From NCBI GenBank assembly GCA_963942565.1, contig OZ012694.1, positions 34,022,431 through 34,086,430 of the forward strand: a stretch of 64,000 nt of DNA, written 5' to 3'. Below are positions 1 through 12,396 of this stretch, in pieces. The first letter of the stretch is position 1. Each line of letters opens with the position of its first letter. This DNA comes from Maea johnstoni (lineage: Eukaryota; Annelida; Polychaeta; Spionida; Magelonidae). Below the pieces are notes generated by a model, which was not told the DNA's origin, ran no database searches, and saw nothing but the letters and a program-made list of their open reading frames with translations. The translations under genes were made by a program, and so were the position numbers.

Positions 1-3
1 TTT

Positions 4-1092
4 TTATTTGACTCCTTCTCGTCCTAGCCAGAAAACTCTATGCTTTTTGTTCAAAACATTTGTCTTTTTGTCCTCACCAAAACCTAAAACAGCAGATTTA
101 CCGGCATTAAACTTGAAGCGCCATCTATTGCCGTAGTTATTAACAATAGTATGTACTCTGTCCGTACGATCTTTAGATATTGTGGCTGTGGCCAAGTCAT
201 CTGCGTAACTTGCCGGGCTACTGGGAATATAAGAGATTATCCAGCAGAGTTTGGATATCTCTAATTCATTTAAAAGAGCATTTATAAAGACAGTATAATT
301 GGTTAAAGATAGAATCCCACCTTGGTGGATCCCACATGACATTGGGTACCACTCAGAAAAATTCCCAGCTATACAGGCTCTACAATAGAAGCCAGTGTAG
401 GTCCTATACATAATCCTCCATAATTTACCTCTAATACCTATCTCATAGAGCTTATAAAACAGTCCGTTCATCCAGACCGTGTCGAAAGCCTTGGAGACAT
501 CAAAGTAAGAGACAAAGACTTTATTATTTGTCTCCAAGGCGCTCGCCACTGTTTCCTGCAGGAGTAATGAAGTATGCACGCAGGATTGACCTTTGCGGCA
601 AGCTCCTTGAAATTTAGAGACTACTGCGCTATCCTTCCACCAAGATTCTATTCTGCCCCATATAATGATCTCATCAATTTTACTAAAAGTACTTAGTAGG
701 GTAATGCCTCTGTTGTTGTTTGTATCAGTACTACAGAGGTTTTTCCCCTTAAAAAGAGGGACCTGTGTGCCACGTTTAAAATTCAAAGGTACATATTCGA
801 ACTGATTGATCAGATTAAAAATGGCTGTAATGGCAATGATCAAAAGAGCCCCTCCATACTTTACATGTTCCGCACTAATGCAGTCAAAACCACATGCTTT
901 GTTCTTTTTTAACTTATTAACAGCCTTCTGGACTTCTCTAGTACTGATAGGGTTATCTATGAAAACACTGCCATCAATCATTTTATCATACTCCTCCACT
1001 TTTTGATTTATAGTGTCATAGTGCAAATGGTCATAGTCTGGGTCCCCTTGAGGGGTGCTGAGTGCTGCAAAATGTGCTCTCCACACGTTCAA
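4..1092 (-). pseudogene. Non-LTR retrotransposon ORF2, reverse transcriptase part
   Basis: Copies element RNA into DNA at a nicked target. Visible RT motifs: FVSYFDVSKAFDTVW (first catalytic Asp), SCGIHQGGILS, and ASYADDLATA, the catalytic Y-A-D-D box, then WRFKFNAGKSAVL. The frame runs to the window edge, so the 3' end lies outside. It belongs with the endonuclease frame upstream; the CR1/L2/Jockey side of the LINE tree is likely but not resolved. Confidence 0.85.
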
Positions 1093-1216
1093 AATGTCAT
1101 TTATCTCATAGACAACTTTTTTCTCTTTATTTTTAATAGCTAAAATCTTGCTTCCTGCAGCATTCCTGCACTTCTTCAGGTGCTGCCAGAAAACTGACTT
1201 ATCAGTTGAGTTACTC

Positions 1217-1468
1217 TCAATATATAGCTTCGTTCATTTGCCTATTTTCGTACTCCTTACTAACCCTCTTTATTTCCCTTGTGAAAGCCTTTTTTGCAGC
1301 CTTATGCTCTATCCACACTATAGAAGTAGATACTCGTGGTCTACCCTCAGATACCCACTTTTTTAATTTTGCAACTTTAATAACTTTTAATTCTGTCAGT
1401 CTACGGTTCCAAAAAGGTTTAAGATGTGGCCGAAAACAAGAGGTAGGTATAGCTTTTCCTGCGCTCAT
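1217..1468 (-). pseudogene. LINE ORF2 endonuclease-RT linker fragment
   Basis: Encodes PFWNRRLTELKV, W-V-S-E-G-R-P and a K-A-A-K-K-A-F run, the P-x-W-N...EYK-x-A-K-R-x-F linker found between endonuclease and RT in this class of LINE. It is in a different frame from its neighbours, so the ORF2 here has at least two frame breaks (about 1.1-1.2 kb and 1.47-1.58 kb). Confidence 0.7.
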
Positions 1469-1583
1469 AAGAACTCCAACTATCCTGTCAATAGCGATGT
1501 CAATTTCAGGGGCGTGTTTTACCTGCCCTACGAAGGTAAGTATATCTTGTATTTCCCGGTCAACAGTGTCAGTATATAGAGTT

Positions 1584-2420
1584 TTAATATCCTCCTAGTA
1601 AGGTCTTGTTCCATCTAGGTAAGTTGTTCGTTTTAATTGATGATGTAGTCGGGAGTAAATTCCCAAAATCAATTTCCATCACTACAGGGTTATTGTCCGA
1701 GCAATTCAGTACTTCTTCCGCTAATACTCTACAACTTTTGACATTCTCAGTTAACTCTGTCGGAATTAGGATGTAATCAATGGTGGTTGACCCGACTGGT
1801 CCAAAGTAAATCTCGATAGGCCCTGTGCATACATCTTGCATGTTAACTGCTTCCAGGTTAAAGTCATTTAAAAATTCATAAAGATCTTTCCCCCTACGGG
1901 TGGGTTCTTTTTTCCCCCTAACTCCCCCCAAATGGCCCATGTCCGCATTTGCATCTCCACATATTATCGTTTTAGAACCATATTCTCTTGTATTGACTAA
2001 CTCACTCAGGTCGTCAATGCAAACTGAAAAACTTTCCGGTGATCCCTGTGAAGGCAAATAAATTGATATTATGTTTATGACTAAACCGTTCTTCGTTTGT
2101 ACCCTGATCCCGCACATCCTGTCATGAATATTGTCACTTATCTGTGAGACGCCTCCCAGACTCTTCCTCCAGAGGATGGCCACACCCCCCTGTCCCCTTT
2201 TCGTCCCGTAGTTTTCAGACGGGGAAAACCTACTAGCCTGTGCACAGTATAGAAACTTGTCAGACACTTCCTCTAAAAGCCGTAATTTATTGTCGTGGAG
2301 CCAGTGCTCTGATATTGCTATCACGTCGGCTCTATTACAAAGGGATCTTAGATAAGGTATGGAACTAGCGAAGCCTCTCATGTTCCAGCAGGCTATTCTG
2401 ATATGGGGCTTTTCTTGCAT
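1584..2420 (-). pseudogene. LINE ORF2 apurinic/apyrimidinic-type endonuclease
   Basis: Starts at ATG (2420) and reads IRIACWNMRGF, a D-V-I-A-I-S-E-H-W block, GQGGVAILWRK, a C-G-D-A-N-A-D motif and S-T-T-I-D-Y-I-L. These are the N, E, D-x-N and (D)Y-I-L positions of the exonuclease/endonuclease/phosphatase fold that nicks target DNA. The final S-D-N-N-P replaces the usual S-D-H-x-P, so the catalytic His appears lost. Confidence 0.85.
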
Positions 2421-2493
2421 CTAGGTTTTAAAATGATGTAGCCATATCCCCTTCGTACCGAAAATATACAATACACTAACAACCATAGGTAAC

Positions 2494-4279
2494 TATGAGG
2501 CGCCGTTGTGGACAAAAGTAAAAAACACATCATAAATGTATGTAAAAACTTTGAAATTAACTATATTTTCAATGAAAAATGGTTATAGAAGCATTGGAAA
2601 ATAACGAAAAACTTTGGAATGAAATCATTTTATCACATTTGTTTTGATATTTTTCAATGTTTTTCTTCAAAAAATCCCAATGCTTTTTTCTTCTTTTCCA
2701 GATTCTAAGAATTTTTTTTGAAGGTTTTTCTTTTTTTTTTACAAAGTTTCTTTTCTAAATCTTACTGTAAATTTATCAATTCTCACTGCGTTTTTACGCC
2801 TCATCCGGGTCATAGGGTTCTATAAATAACTCAGGGAATACCTTCATGACGACGAAGCTAGTCATGAGGCTTATATGAATAACTTGGGGAATACCTTCAT
2901 GGCGACAATAGCGTGTAGTCTTAATCTTACGCACATGAACTTGGGCACATATCAGATAGCTGGGTGGGGAGTGGCATTCTTGCCTGAACTACGGACGAAA
3001 AAAAATATTTCGGCTACATGATTTCCTAAGCTCGTTACGTTTCATCATTAGAACAGACGAACACACCCACATACACACACGCATGCACGCACGCACAGCC
3101 CTCGGGGGGGGGGGGGCACTCAGGTACAGAGGTGGGCCGCACCCGCCTTACGTATTACGCGGAAGAAGGGGTCTTTTTTTAAGACCTCCGCATGTCCGCG
3201 ATTTTGTAAAAGAAGGGTACTTTTTTGTACCCAGGTACGAAGTATGGGGGTGAAAATCCCCTTACAATCCACGAAATATACGCGGCTCTGACGCCGAGTG
3301 ACGACCGAAGTGACTGGGCTTCCGAGTTTGCTGCCGTCACTTGCTGCCGCTAAACACGTTGAGGATTATAAAATCTTAAGTTAAAATACGTGTTCCCGTT
3401 CATCCAATGTCAGTGTTTTGATAAAAGAAGGGGTGTTTATTTAGTGGAAAAAATCAGCGTTTTATTAAAATAAGGGTGCTTTTTTCGCCAGAAATCAGTG
3501 CTTTAGGGGTAATTTTTTAATTTTGATAACGAGCGTATGCGCCCCCCTAAATACCCAAGTGTCCCCCCCCACCCCCCGGGACGCACAGATACATATCACT
3601 CCCCACCCGTCTATCAAAGGTCACTGATATGTACCCAAGTTCACGATCACGTGCGAAGATTGAGATCGCACGCTATTGTCGTCATGAAGGTATTCCCTGA
3701 GTTATTTATAGAAGCCTCATGACTAGCTATGACCCGGATGAGCGTAAAAACGCAGTGAGAATTGATAAAATTACAGTGAGATTAAGAAAGAAAACTTTGA
3801 AAAAAAATAGAAAAACTTCCAAAAAAAAAAGATTATCTGAAAAAAAAAGTAAAAAGTGTTGAGATTTTTAAAGAAAGGCATTGAGAAATTGAAAAATGTT
3901 ATATTATCAGAGAAAATGTGAAACAAAAATCACTATTTTGCTGAACTTTTATAGAAAATTAAATGTAAATTTAAGCCTACCTTTGAAAATTTACATTGAT
4001 TCTTTGACTTTTCTCAACGCAATAAATTTTTATTTCAGAGATTTTTACTGAAAATATCAATGTTTTGGAAAATTTCAGTGTATCTTACTTGGTCTTTTAA
4101 AATGAATAATTTTTATTTTCAAAATTTTTGAAAAGTTTCCAATGTTTTGTTTATTTTTACAGTGCAAATTATTTCATTTCAAAGTTTTTATTTATTTTTC
4201 ATTGAAAATATGGTTAATTTCAAAGTTTTACATACATTTATGCCGTGCTTTTTACTTTTGTCCACAACGGCGCCTCATA
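2494..4279. mobile_element. Foldback transposon inside the LINE
   Basis: Ends are inverted (TATGAGGCGCCGTTGTGGAC and its complement), flanked by direct repeats GGTAAC at 2488-2493 and 4280-4285. The inverted arms are long and diverged: about 2494-2985 against 3590-4279. The pairing is clearest at 2775-2860 versus 3670-3775 (CTGCGTTTTTACG and CGTAAAAACGCAG; CTCAGGGAATACC and its complement). No transposase ORF is present. The loop (about 3.0-3.58 kb) has G- and C-runs and recurs at 21.37 kb. Superfamily not recognised. Confidence 0.75.
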
Positions 4280-4285
4280 GGTAAC

Positions 4286-6750
4286 AGTCTATCCTTTTAT
4301 TATAGGATTTGAGATAGGACTGATATGTATACATAACCGCAAACATCAGAATTGTATAGTGTAGCCACCAGGATATACAATCATATGCTTACCATCTTAT
4401 ACATGAACTAAACGATATGCCGTGACTGCCAGCATGATTTGGATAGATGAAGACAGAGTTATGAGTGTGTTTGTAGAATTCACACAATCCAATTTTATGT
4501 TTCTGAAACACTCTAAAAGGTAAATACTTGTAATTACATTGTCGACATAAGCATAGGTACGTGAGGTTGAAATAACCCCATACATTATTAGACTGGTTAA
4601 TACCACTTGCCTTATTTACATATACATTACCCTCTAACCACTTGCTATTCGATGAGTGAAATACATCGTGGGGATCCGTCGCATCCGTCCCTGTCTCACC
4701 ATCGTAGTGTTTGCTATGTATACGGTATACGGTGGCCCTCAGCGGCAGGCCATCGTCCTTTGTCATCAATAGTCGTGACTGTCACGCTGGGGGACCGTAT
4801 CCACGCAGGATGGTGTACCAGGTCCGCAAGCTGACCGCCGCCACGATGCGCGTCACTCGTCCATATCGATACGCGTGTATAGCAGTTAGGGCACAATTTT
4901 TTTTTCGTTGAGATTCAGGGCACGATTATTTTTTTTTCATCAATTCAGGGCACAATTTTTTTTTCATCACTTTCAGGGACCTAGGGTGTCCAAGTCCGTA
5001 TGCCATTGTCGCACAGGGGCCATCCGCCGGTGGCGCACTGCCATTGCGGCCGGGGGTGTGGGGACTCTGCCAGAAATGAAAGGGTTGTAGATACCCTGAG
5101 ATGCATTATCAACCTTATCTGAGGCCCAAATGATTGATTCCAGATGATGATATTCGTTCTGTTTTGAGAAAACAATTTACCATTTTTCCCCCTTCTTTTG
5201 TTGTGCAGGGCTGCCTTATCTGAACCCTTAATGAAGTATTCCAGATGAAATTTCTTCCTGTTTTGAGAAAACAATTTACCCTTTTTCCCTTTTCATGGTG
5301 TGCAGGGCTGACTGTGGCACACTGCCATTGCGGCCGGGGGTCTGGGGGCCGCGCAAGGCCCCCAGAAGCCAGAGGGTTCTAGATGCTCTGAGATGCATTT
5401 TCAGCCTTATCAGAGATGCTTTTTTTTGGTGTGCAGGGCTGTCTGGCCAGAGCCCAATTTTTTTTTCATGGAATCAGAGCACAATTATTTTTTTCAAAGA
5501 ATATCTGGGCACGATTATTTTTTTCAATTCTATAGACGCCCCCCCCCCCCCCCCCCCCCCCGCCCCGCTGGATATCTAATGGTCAATGCCTTATCAGTAG
5601 TCATAGCAGCCTCGCTGGGGGCCCGCACCCACGTATAATGGTGGTACGGGTCCGTACGCAGGTCGTCTACACAATGCACCTTACCCGTCCGTCTCAGTAT
5701 TCTGAATAATAAGATAGTGAGAAGCATTCTAAAATCGTATTCTCTATAGTAGACGGAGAATGTCCGTACGTCATCTGTTAATAGAAGACATGTAAAGCTA
5801 TAGTGACAATCAGTATGACGCACGTCTGTATACATTATACAATAGATAGAATGACTCAAATGAACACAATTGGTAGTACATGACTGTCTCCAAAATTCAT
5901 ACAATTCAATGTCATGAACCCGAGGTGCAGTAACAAGAAGAAATCCATATTTACACAAAACGCAAAGGTGTCGTAACTCTTAATTCAAAGATTCCCACTG
6001 CACTATTAAGTGATCTACTTGTGCAAGGGACATTGTAACTATGTTATTTTCTCCCATCTTATTTGTCTCAGCTTGGATACTAGACTCCATAGCTTCATCG
6101 ACACATTGTTGGTATAAACAATCCTTTGCATATATATCGCCCTTTCTACACTCACTACTGGCTTGGTGGTCGACTTCGTAGATTTTAACCGCATCCGGTC
6201 CCGCACCACCATCACAAAGTTTGTTGCGTATACAGTAGCCCTCAGCATTAGTCCATAGACGTTTGTTGTGGTTCTCAGTAGTCATGACGATCTGTCTGGG
6301 GGCCCGTATCCGCGTATGATGGTGGTCCGGGTCCGTAAGTGGCTTGCCTGTACGACGCGCTCCACACATCCATCTTTGTGCTCTGAATAATAAGATGGAG
6401 TTATACACTTAAATGATCTCACTTCTACAATCATATATTTCATGTTGAAAAAGAAAATTAATTGATATCGCTCTACACAAGACATTTTCACACAAAAAAT
6501 ACATTTCTTTCCGATTATGATCTCCTTTAAATCTTGAAATGTACAGGTTACCTATGTTATGTGTTATATACAGACAGACAATGATATGTGCCGGTTGGCA
6601 CATTCGTTTAGTACTCACATGTGCATTACAATTTACATAGCCAATACCGATGTGTTGTGGGCTAGTAATGAAATAATACATACATATATAAGTTAACATA
6701 ACAATCAGACAAATGGACGCTATATACATGTTGTGAGAATTGAATTTGAA
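4286..6750 (-). repeat. Diverged direct-repeat block between LINE ORF1 and ORF2
   Basis: Three related segments occur at about 6170-6375, 5578-5700 and 4665-4890, each holding a GGGGGCCCG(T/C)A-like core on the plus strand and, in translation on the minus strand, a shared module such as TDPDHHHTRIRAP. None is open over its whole length. A separate insertion (about 4895-5560) interrupts the series. Unrecognised: it could be part of the LINE, a nested element or a decayed gene. Confidence 0.5.
4895..5565. repeat. Tandem-duplicated insertion with T-runs and a C-run
   Basis: Contains reiterated lines such as CAGGGCACAATTTTTTTTTC (4890-4975 and again 5450-5530), and two copies of a unit starting CACTGCCATTGCGGCCGGGG (about 5036 and 5318) that each run to GTGCAGGGCTG. 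Ends in a 26-base C-run at about 5536-5561. Not recognised as a known family. Confidence 0.5.
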
Positions 6751-9142
6751 TTACTCAGTGTGGCTGTCCTCATCATCATCGTCATCATCATTCGAAAGAT
6801 TTCTCGGCCTCTGCTTCCATGGTCGGACCCTTGCGCCTCTCGGCCAGAAGTCTCTTACCATGGCCGCGTCATAGTCCGCTTGATGAACAGTGAGTTTGCA
6901 GCCAGACTTAAGTCTATTACCTTTAACGGGGATAGTACATGCGTCTACTGCATTGATCCCCCTCTTTCTGCAGTACTCTAAAACCATATACTCGAATTTA
7001 TCACTTCCATTACATGTGGAGCAGTCAAGCTCTTGAATATACACCTCTTTAAGAGCAGCTTCTGCGGCACTCTTTAGTTCTGGCATTTTCTTATTTCTCA
7101 GGTTTGACCTTTTCTTATTGTTACCACCGACTTGTGGCCATCTGTTTCTGTTCAAGACGTCAACATAAGAACCTTTTTTTCCTTTACCAGTATTATTGTC
7201 TATCTTCGGTTTCTTATTCGCAGGGGCAGTTGACTTACCCCTGTTCATAGACTGGCTCAAGAAGTCTACTGGTGCTTCCTTTGTGCTAGTCCGCTTTCTG
7301 CTAGCATTTCTTGTGACTTTGGGCATGTCAATGTTCAGGATTTCGATGTCCTCATCTTCTTGTGATTGTTCGCTATGATCAGATGTGTCGTCTTCACCAT
7401 CGACCCAGTAGCTGTTGTCATGGAGACCTGCCTCAGTGGACAGGGACTGCTCAGCTTGGTCGTCCTCTTCGTCGTACCATGAAGTCGAGATCTCATTTGT
7501 GTACTTCGAGTCGTTGTCCTTGCTGGCCGTACTATCCGCTTGTACGTCAGGAGTACGATCCTTTGGGACGGACTTGGGACGTGCACCACCACTGTTTTCC
7601 TTCGGTGGAGGTTGCATAACATTACTTCCTGGCCTAGTTGTGCTGCTCGCCGCTGCACGGCGGCCTCTACCCCTGCCAAAAGATTTACGACTGTTATCGT
7701 TGATCTCAGCTTTTTCGGCAAGTGTCTCTAGCGGGAAGAATGGGTTCTCATCGCATGGGTTAATCGTCTTATTGTCGTTCACAGTCGTAGCCTTACCACG
7801 GCCTTTTGGTTTAGCACCCTCGCCCTTCTTCTCAACATTTAGTCTAGGGTTCAGTGTCTGTTGAATACTGCGTGCCGGGAACTGTTTTCCAACGACTGTT
7901 TTCATCGGCTCTTTATCCTTTCCTCCACTCTTACTTTCTTTTCTCGGATTCCCAGTAGTACGGTTGCGGTCACTGACTGGTGGTGGAGCCTGTTTGCCTG
8001 TGTTCCGCCCCCTATTGACACGTTGCGAGACTGCATCAATCGGGGGTTCATTCCGTGCTTCATGTTCATCGCTATCTGACAGTGCGAACTTTCACATTAT
8101 TCCTATTCCCGCTTCTCTGTCCCATACTGAGGCGTCCTGAGGGATCACTGTTGTCATTTTCTACCCGTCCTCTATTCTCGTTGCCGCTCATATGGTCGCC
8201 ATTTTCTGTAGCAACCACCGGCACATGTCCACTCTTCTGCTTCTCCAGCTTTTCAAGTCTATCGTCTACCCGTTTCTGCCACTCCATGATTTGCTTCACC
8301 TCATTTTCACTGTCTCTCGTGATTCTCTCCATATACTCCTGGTGGTATTGATATGCTGTTTTCATCGCATCGTCAGTCCCACTGAGTGTTTTCATCACTT
8401 TCTCAGACATTTCGACAAAGTTCTTCACTGATACGAATAGTGCACCGTTATCGTTCTTTTCACAGCAATTGTGGCTTTCACTCACCGCCTCTTTTTCATG
8501 TACATCCACCGTCGTATCCTGACCTATAGGCTCTACCTGAACAGGGATCTTGCCGCCCGCCTCTCCGTTGGGTGCTACTGTAATCAGATGTGTCTCCGAA
8601 ACTCCGTTATTTACAATCTCAACTGAGTATCTCCCTCCTGCAAGTTCGATATCTTTGTTCAGCTGTGTTATCGCCTCAATTTCTGCCTCAGGTAGCCTTT
8701 CGTACAAACCTTTTTCCATAGACAAACCCTTTACCAATTTGGCGGGGAAACACGCCCCAGTGTCCAATGAGAACACGAGTAGCTCTAGAGCGTCCTTAGC
8801 AAAGTTGTTCTTCTTGCGCCTAGGGACCAACTCCCATTGTTCAACCGCTCTCCTAGACAAAAGCCTGTATTCAGTGACCTCAGTCGTACCGTCATGATCG
8901 GAAAATCCTCCAGCGTTCGATGTGCATAGAATCCTGATTACCTTTTCTTTTGCACATTCGAAAAGTTTCAATCTGGCCTCACCGATCTCCTCCTTTGTAA
9001 AACCGTCCACCAATTCCATCTCGATCTCAGCGTCATCTATTTCACCTGACTGTCTCAAAACAGATATCATATTTGAGCCTAAACCTTCCAAACATTCGGT
9101 CAAATCAGGGAGCTCATCGCTACTCCTGCTATCATCCGCCAT
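6751..9142 (-). pseudogene. LINE ORF1-like protein, about 795 codons with one frameshift
   Basis: ATG at 9142 opens a 356-codon frame ending at 8072. The next frame over continues without a stop from about 8.09 kb to 6751, so a single frameshift near 8.08-8.10 kb splits one long ORF. Features: acidic start, Lys/Glu-rich central stretch (possible coiled coil), low-complexity basic and Ser/Asp-rich middle, then a C-terminal module with LDCSTCNG, K-F-E-Y-M-V-L-E-Y-C and DFWPRGARVRPW. That W-P-x-G-x-x-V-R-x-W ending is familiar from nucleic-acid-binding ORF1 proteins of invertebrate LINEs. The same strand as ORF2 downstream suggests one element, now separated by about 4.3 kb of insertions. Confidence 0.65.
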
Positions 9143-9258
9143 CTTGAAAATAATATTGATTTAAATTGTATAATACATCTGATTATATTCATGATTGTAC
9201 TTGGTCCATTATAAGCCTATATGGCAGGCTAATTTTTTTACTGTGTATTTAAATGTAA
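9143..9258 (-). other. Probable LINE 5' leader
   Basis: AT-rich stretch between the ORF1 start and the Helitron end at 9259. No ORF. Its role as the element's 5' UTR is inferred from position only. Confidence 0.3.
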
Positions 9259-10360
9259 CTAGCTGCAACCCGTGCACAGCACGTGCGTATACGCATCTTC
9301 GTTTTAGGAGATAGAAACAGCTAACATTAGCAGCCATTTAGGATCGAGCTCTTCATGCTCTTCCTAACGATGTCATGATTTCGGTACCAACAATTGCAAT
9401 TTTGATATATTTAAAAGAATATATTTACCGCCTTTCTAAATTTGTTGTCTTAGGCCCACTAATAAGTGAGAATTCATCTTATTAAAACAGACATAGTTTG
9501 CTGAGAATCTCGGGAAATCAAAATGTCTGTTCAAGGCGTTTTCATTCGATGATTTCTGCGTGATTACTGGGCCTACAATTACGACTTAAATATATCTAAA
9601 AAGAACATATTACGGACTTTTTAGATATATAGATGTTGTTGTCTTAAGCCCAGTAATGTATGAATGCAGTTCATATGATGCTTTGTGGCTAAGGTGGTAG
9701 CCGTGGTATATTGTAGGAATTGATCACGGGAGGTAGGTGAGTGTGGCAACACCTGAGTGCCCGGCCCAGTCTTGCCCTATGTTTTGGCTGCTGACTTGGC
9801 CGGGCATTGGTATTGCCACAATCACCTACCTCCCGTGATAAATTCCCATTATATCACAAGGCTTACAAACACGTTTTTGGCAAGTTTATTTTTGCTTTAA
9901 ATGAAGATCTATACTAAGCTGTTGTTGTAACATTCTGGGTGGTGCATCAATCAGAACATCGTATGACGATAGGATTTCCTATTGTTGGAAGCATATGCAT
10001 GTGTGACGCTCCCATTGTTGAGGGAGCAGGTTATTTAGCATAATTACCTCCTTCCTCAACAATGGGAGTAACACACATGCACATGCTTCTAACAATTAAA
10101 AATCCTATTGTTATACGATGTTCTGATTGTTGCACAATCCAAAATGTTGCAACAATGTGCTAATGCTAAGTTTAGTCTAGACCTTCATTTAAAACAAAAA
10201 ACCTTCACAAAAACATTTTTGTAAGTCATTTTGAATTCAACCCTAGCCATCGCAAAACTTCAGCCCCCACTAATCGGCATGCAAAGCCACAGCATCAGGC
10301 TTGCAGCCGTTTCGGAGGAGTTACGGTCACAAAATTTGGAACCTGCTATTAATGTAGAGA
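9259..10360 (-). mobile_element. Helitron-like element, copy 1 (non-autonomous)
   Basis: On the minus strand it begins TCTCTACATTAATAGCAGG and ends with a GCACGGGTTGCAGCTAG terminus after a GC-rich hairpin: the TC start, hairpin and CTRR (CTAG) end of Helitrons. Flanking A before CTAG on the plus strand fits A|T insertion. Internally it carries two large palindromes (about 9704-9857 and 9898-10192) and a roughly 95-bp direct duplication ending in GCCCAGTAATG-like sequence. No Rep/helicase ORF. Confidence 0.75.
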
Positions 10361-11012
10361 CTAGCTGCAACCCGTGCACAGCACGTGCGTATACGCAGCA
10401 TCTTCGTTTTACGAGATAAAAACATCTAACATTAGCAGCCAAGGATCAAACCCTTTATGCTCTTTCTAACGATGTCATGATTTCGGTACCGACAATTACA
10501 ATTTTGATATATCTAAAAGAATATATTACTGCCTTTCTAAATTTGTTGTGAAAGGCCCAGTAATAACTGAGAATTCATCTAATTAAAACAGAATATTTTG
10601 CCAAGAATCTCGGGAAATCAAAATGTCTGTTCAAGGCGTTTTCATTCAATGATTTCTGCGTGATTACTGGGCCTACAATTACGACTTAAATATATCTAAA
10701 AAGAACATATTACAGACTTTTTAGATATATAAATTTTGTTGTCTTACGCCCAGTAATGTATGAATGCAGTTTATATGATATTTTGTGGCTATGGTGGTAG
10801 CCATGGTATATTATAGGAATTGATCACGGGAGGTAGGTGATTGTGGCAACACCTGAGTGCCAGGCCAAATCAGCAGCCAAAATCTTGCCCTATGTTTTGG
10901 CCGCTGACTTGGCCGGGCATTGGTATTGCCACAATCACCTACCTCCCGTGATCAATTCCCATTATATCACAAGGCTGACAAACATGTTTTTGGCAAGTAT
11001 ATTTTTCTATGA
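10361..11012 (-). mobile_element. Helitron-like element, copy 2 (5'-truncated)
   Basis: Starts with CTAGCTGCAACCCGTGCACA directly abutting copy 1 with no spacer, a head-to-tail arrangement. It follows copy 1 closely until about 11010, where homology stops; the TCTCTA 5' end and the second palindrome are missing. Confidence 0.7.
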
Positions 11013-11046
11013 CAATGAATAAAACACACCAATTCACTGACAATAA

Positions 11047-11273
11047 CTGATAAATTGTCATAAGATACAATTTATCGTCAGTATAAACTATAAAAGTAAT
11101 AACATACAACTTATAATGGTGAGATATAGAGGTTCTTCAACGCGTGTGTTGGAGAAGGACATTTCTTACACGAGGGAATAGAATTTTCATCTTGGAACGA
11201 GCCAGTTCCAAGATGAAAATTCTATTCCTGAGTGTAAGAAATGTCCTACTCCAACACACAAGTTGAAGAACCT
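11047..11273. repeat. Two adjacent hairpins
   Basis: A small hairpin with GATAAATTGTC and GACAATTTATC-like arms (about 11049-11086) is followed by a 144-bp inverted repeat, 11130-11273, with roughly 66-base arms around a GAACGAGCCAGTTC centre. Probably a short foldback MITE or its remnant; no target duplication was identified. Confidence 0.65.
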
Positions 11274-12396
11274 ATTTCTGCCACATCCCATTCGATAAAT
11301 AAACTGGAAATAATCGGGGAAACTTACTGGCTTGCGCCTTTGTTGACACAACCCAATTACTTTATCAGAACTGGGTCAATATCAATGCCTCTGCCAAATG
11401 ACTGCGGAAGATACTGCATAGTAAATAGTTCCCAGATAAAACTTCTCACAGCGTGTTAAAAGGCTGTTATCCGATACTTAAGTGGGAGATTCTTTATTTG
11501 CTAGGTACCATAAAATAAATAAACATGTTCCGAACTGTTAAGGGAATACTTGCGTCTACGTTACATGCAGCGAACACCTCCCGCCAGAAAGTTCCTGCGT
11601 GAGACGAACGCTCCCGCGTGACATTTCTAGGTCACGATGCTAAGCAACGAAAGAAGTGCAGTGTTTCATAAATGGCAATCTTTACCAAATATGGTATTAA
11701 ATTGATTCCCAATGGCCATTGGGAACAGCCATTGAGGATGGAATTTCTTCAATGGGTATTTCAGCCCCATAGTGGTAGAAATATTTCTTGGTCATATTGC
11801 TTAGTGCGGGTTTAAATATCAATACAATAGAGATGGCCTTTTGAGTATACATGATCTATTCTATACCTTCTTTAACACTTGAGTTATACATTTTGGAAAT
11901 GCGCTTTGCAACAATTAGGCATATCCTACTCATCAAGTCAAAGTGAGACTAAATGTACCCCTTTGCCTAGAAGCACTGGCATTAGTTCAATTTGGGCATC
12001 CAAATCTCTTTTAAATTGAATTACTCTCCTACTGCCATCTTGGGCATTATAAAACGAGAGGTCTCACAGCATCTTTTGCTGTTAGGTCGCAGGGACCACA
12101 CACCTGGATGCAATAGATTGCCTTTTTAGCCATACGTCGTCTCCTTTCGATAAACTTGAGTGAGAATCTGAATGTACACCGGTAAAAAATTTATGGAATG
12201 AAGCGATTCTTTGGCTGGTACCAAAAAAAGTGAAAAACAATCCAATTGAATATAGAATCAATTTTATTTGGAAATCAAAAATACAGTTACATCACAAACT
12301 ATGTTATTACAATAATATAAATTGAGATATAGAAACGACAAATGGAAGCAAAATGTACCAAGTCTACTCGATATTAAAAGAAAACTCATACAATAT
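11274..12396. other. Non-coding, nothing recognised
   Basis: No ORF with family resemblance and no clear repeat ends seen in this stretch. Confidence 0.5.
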
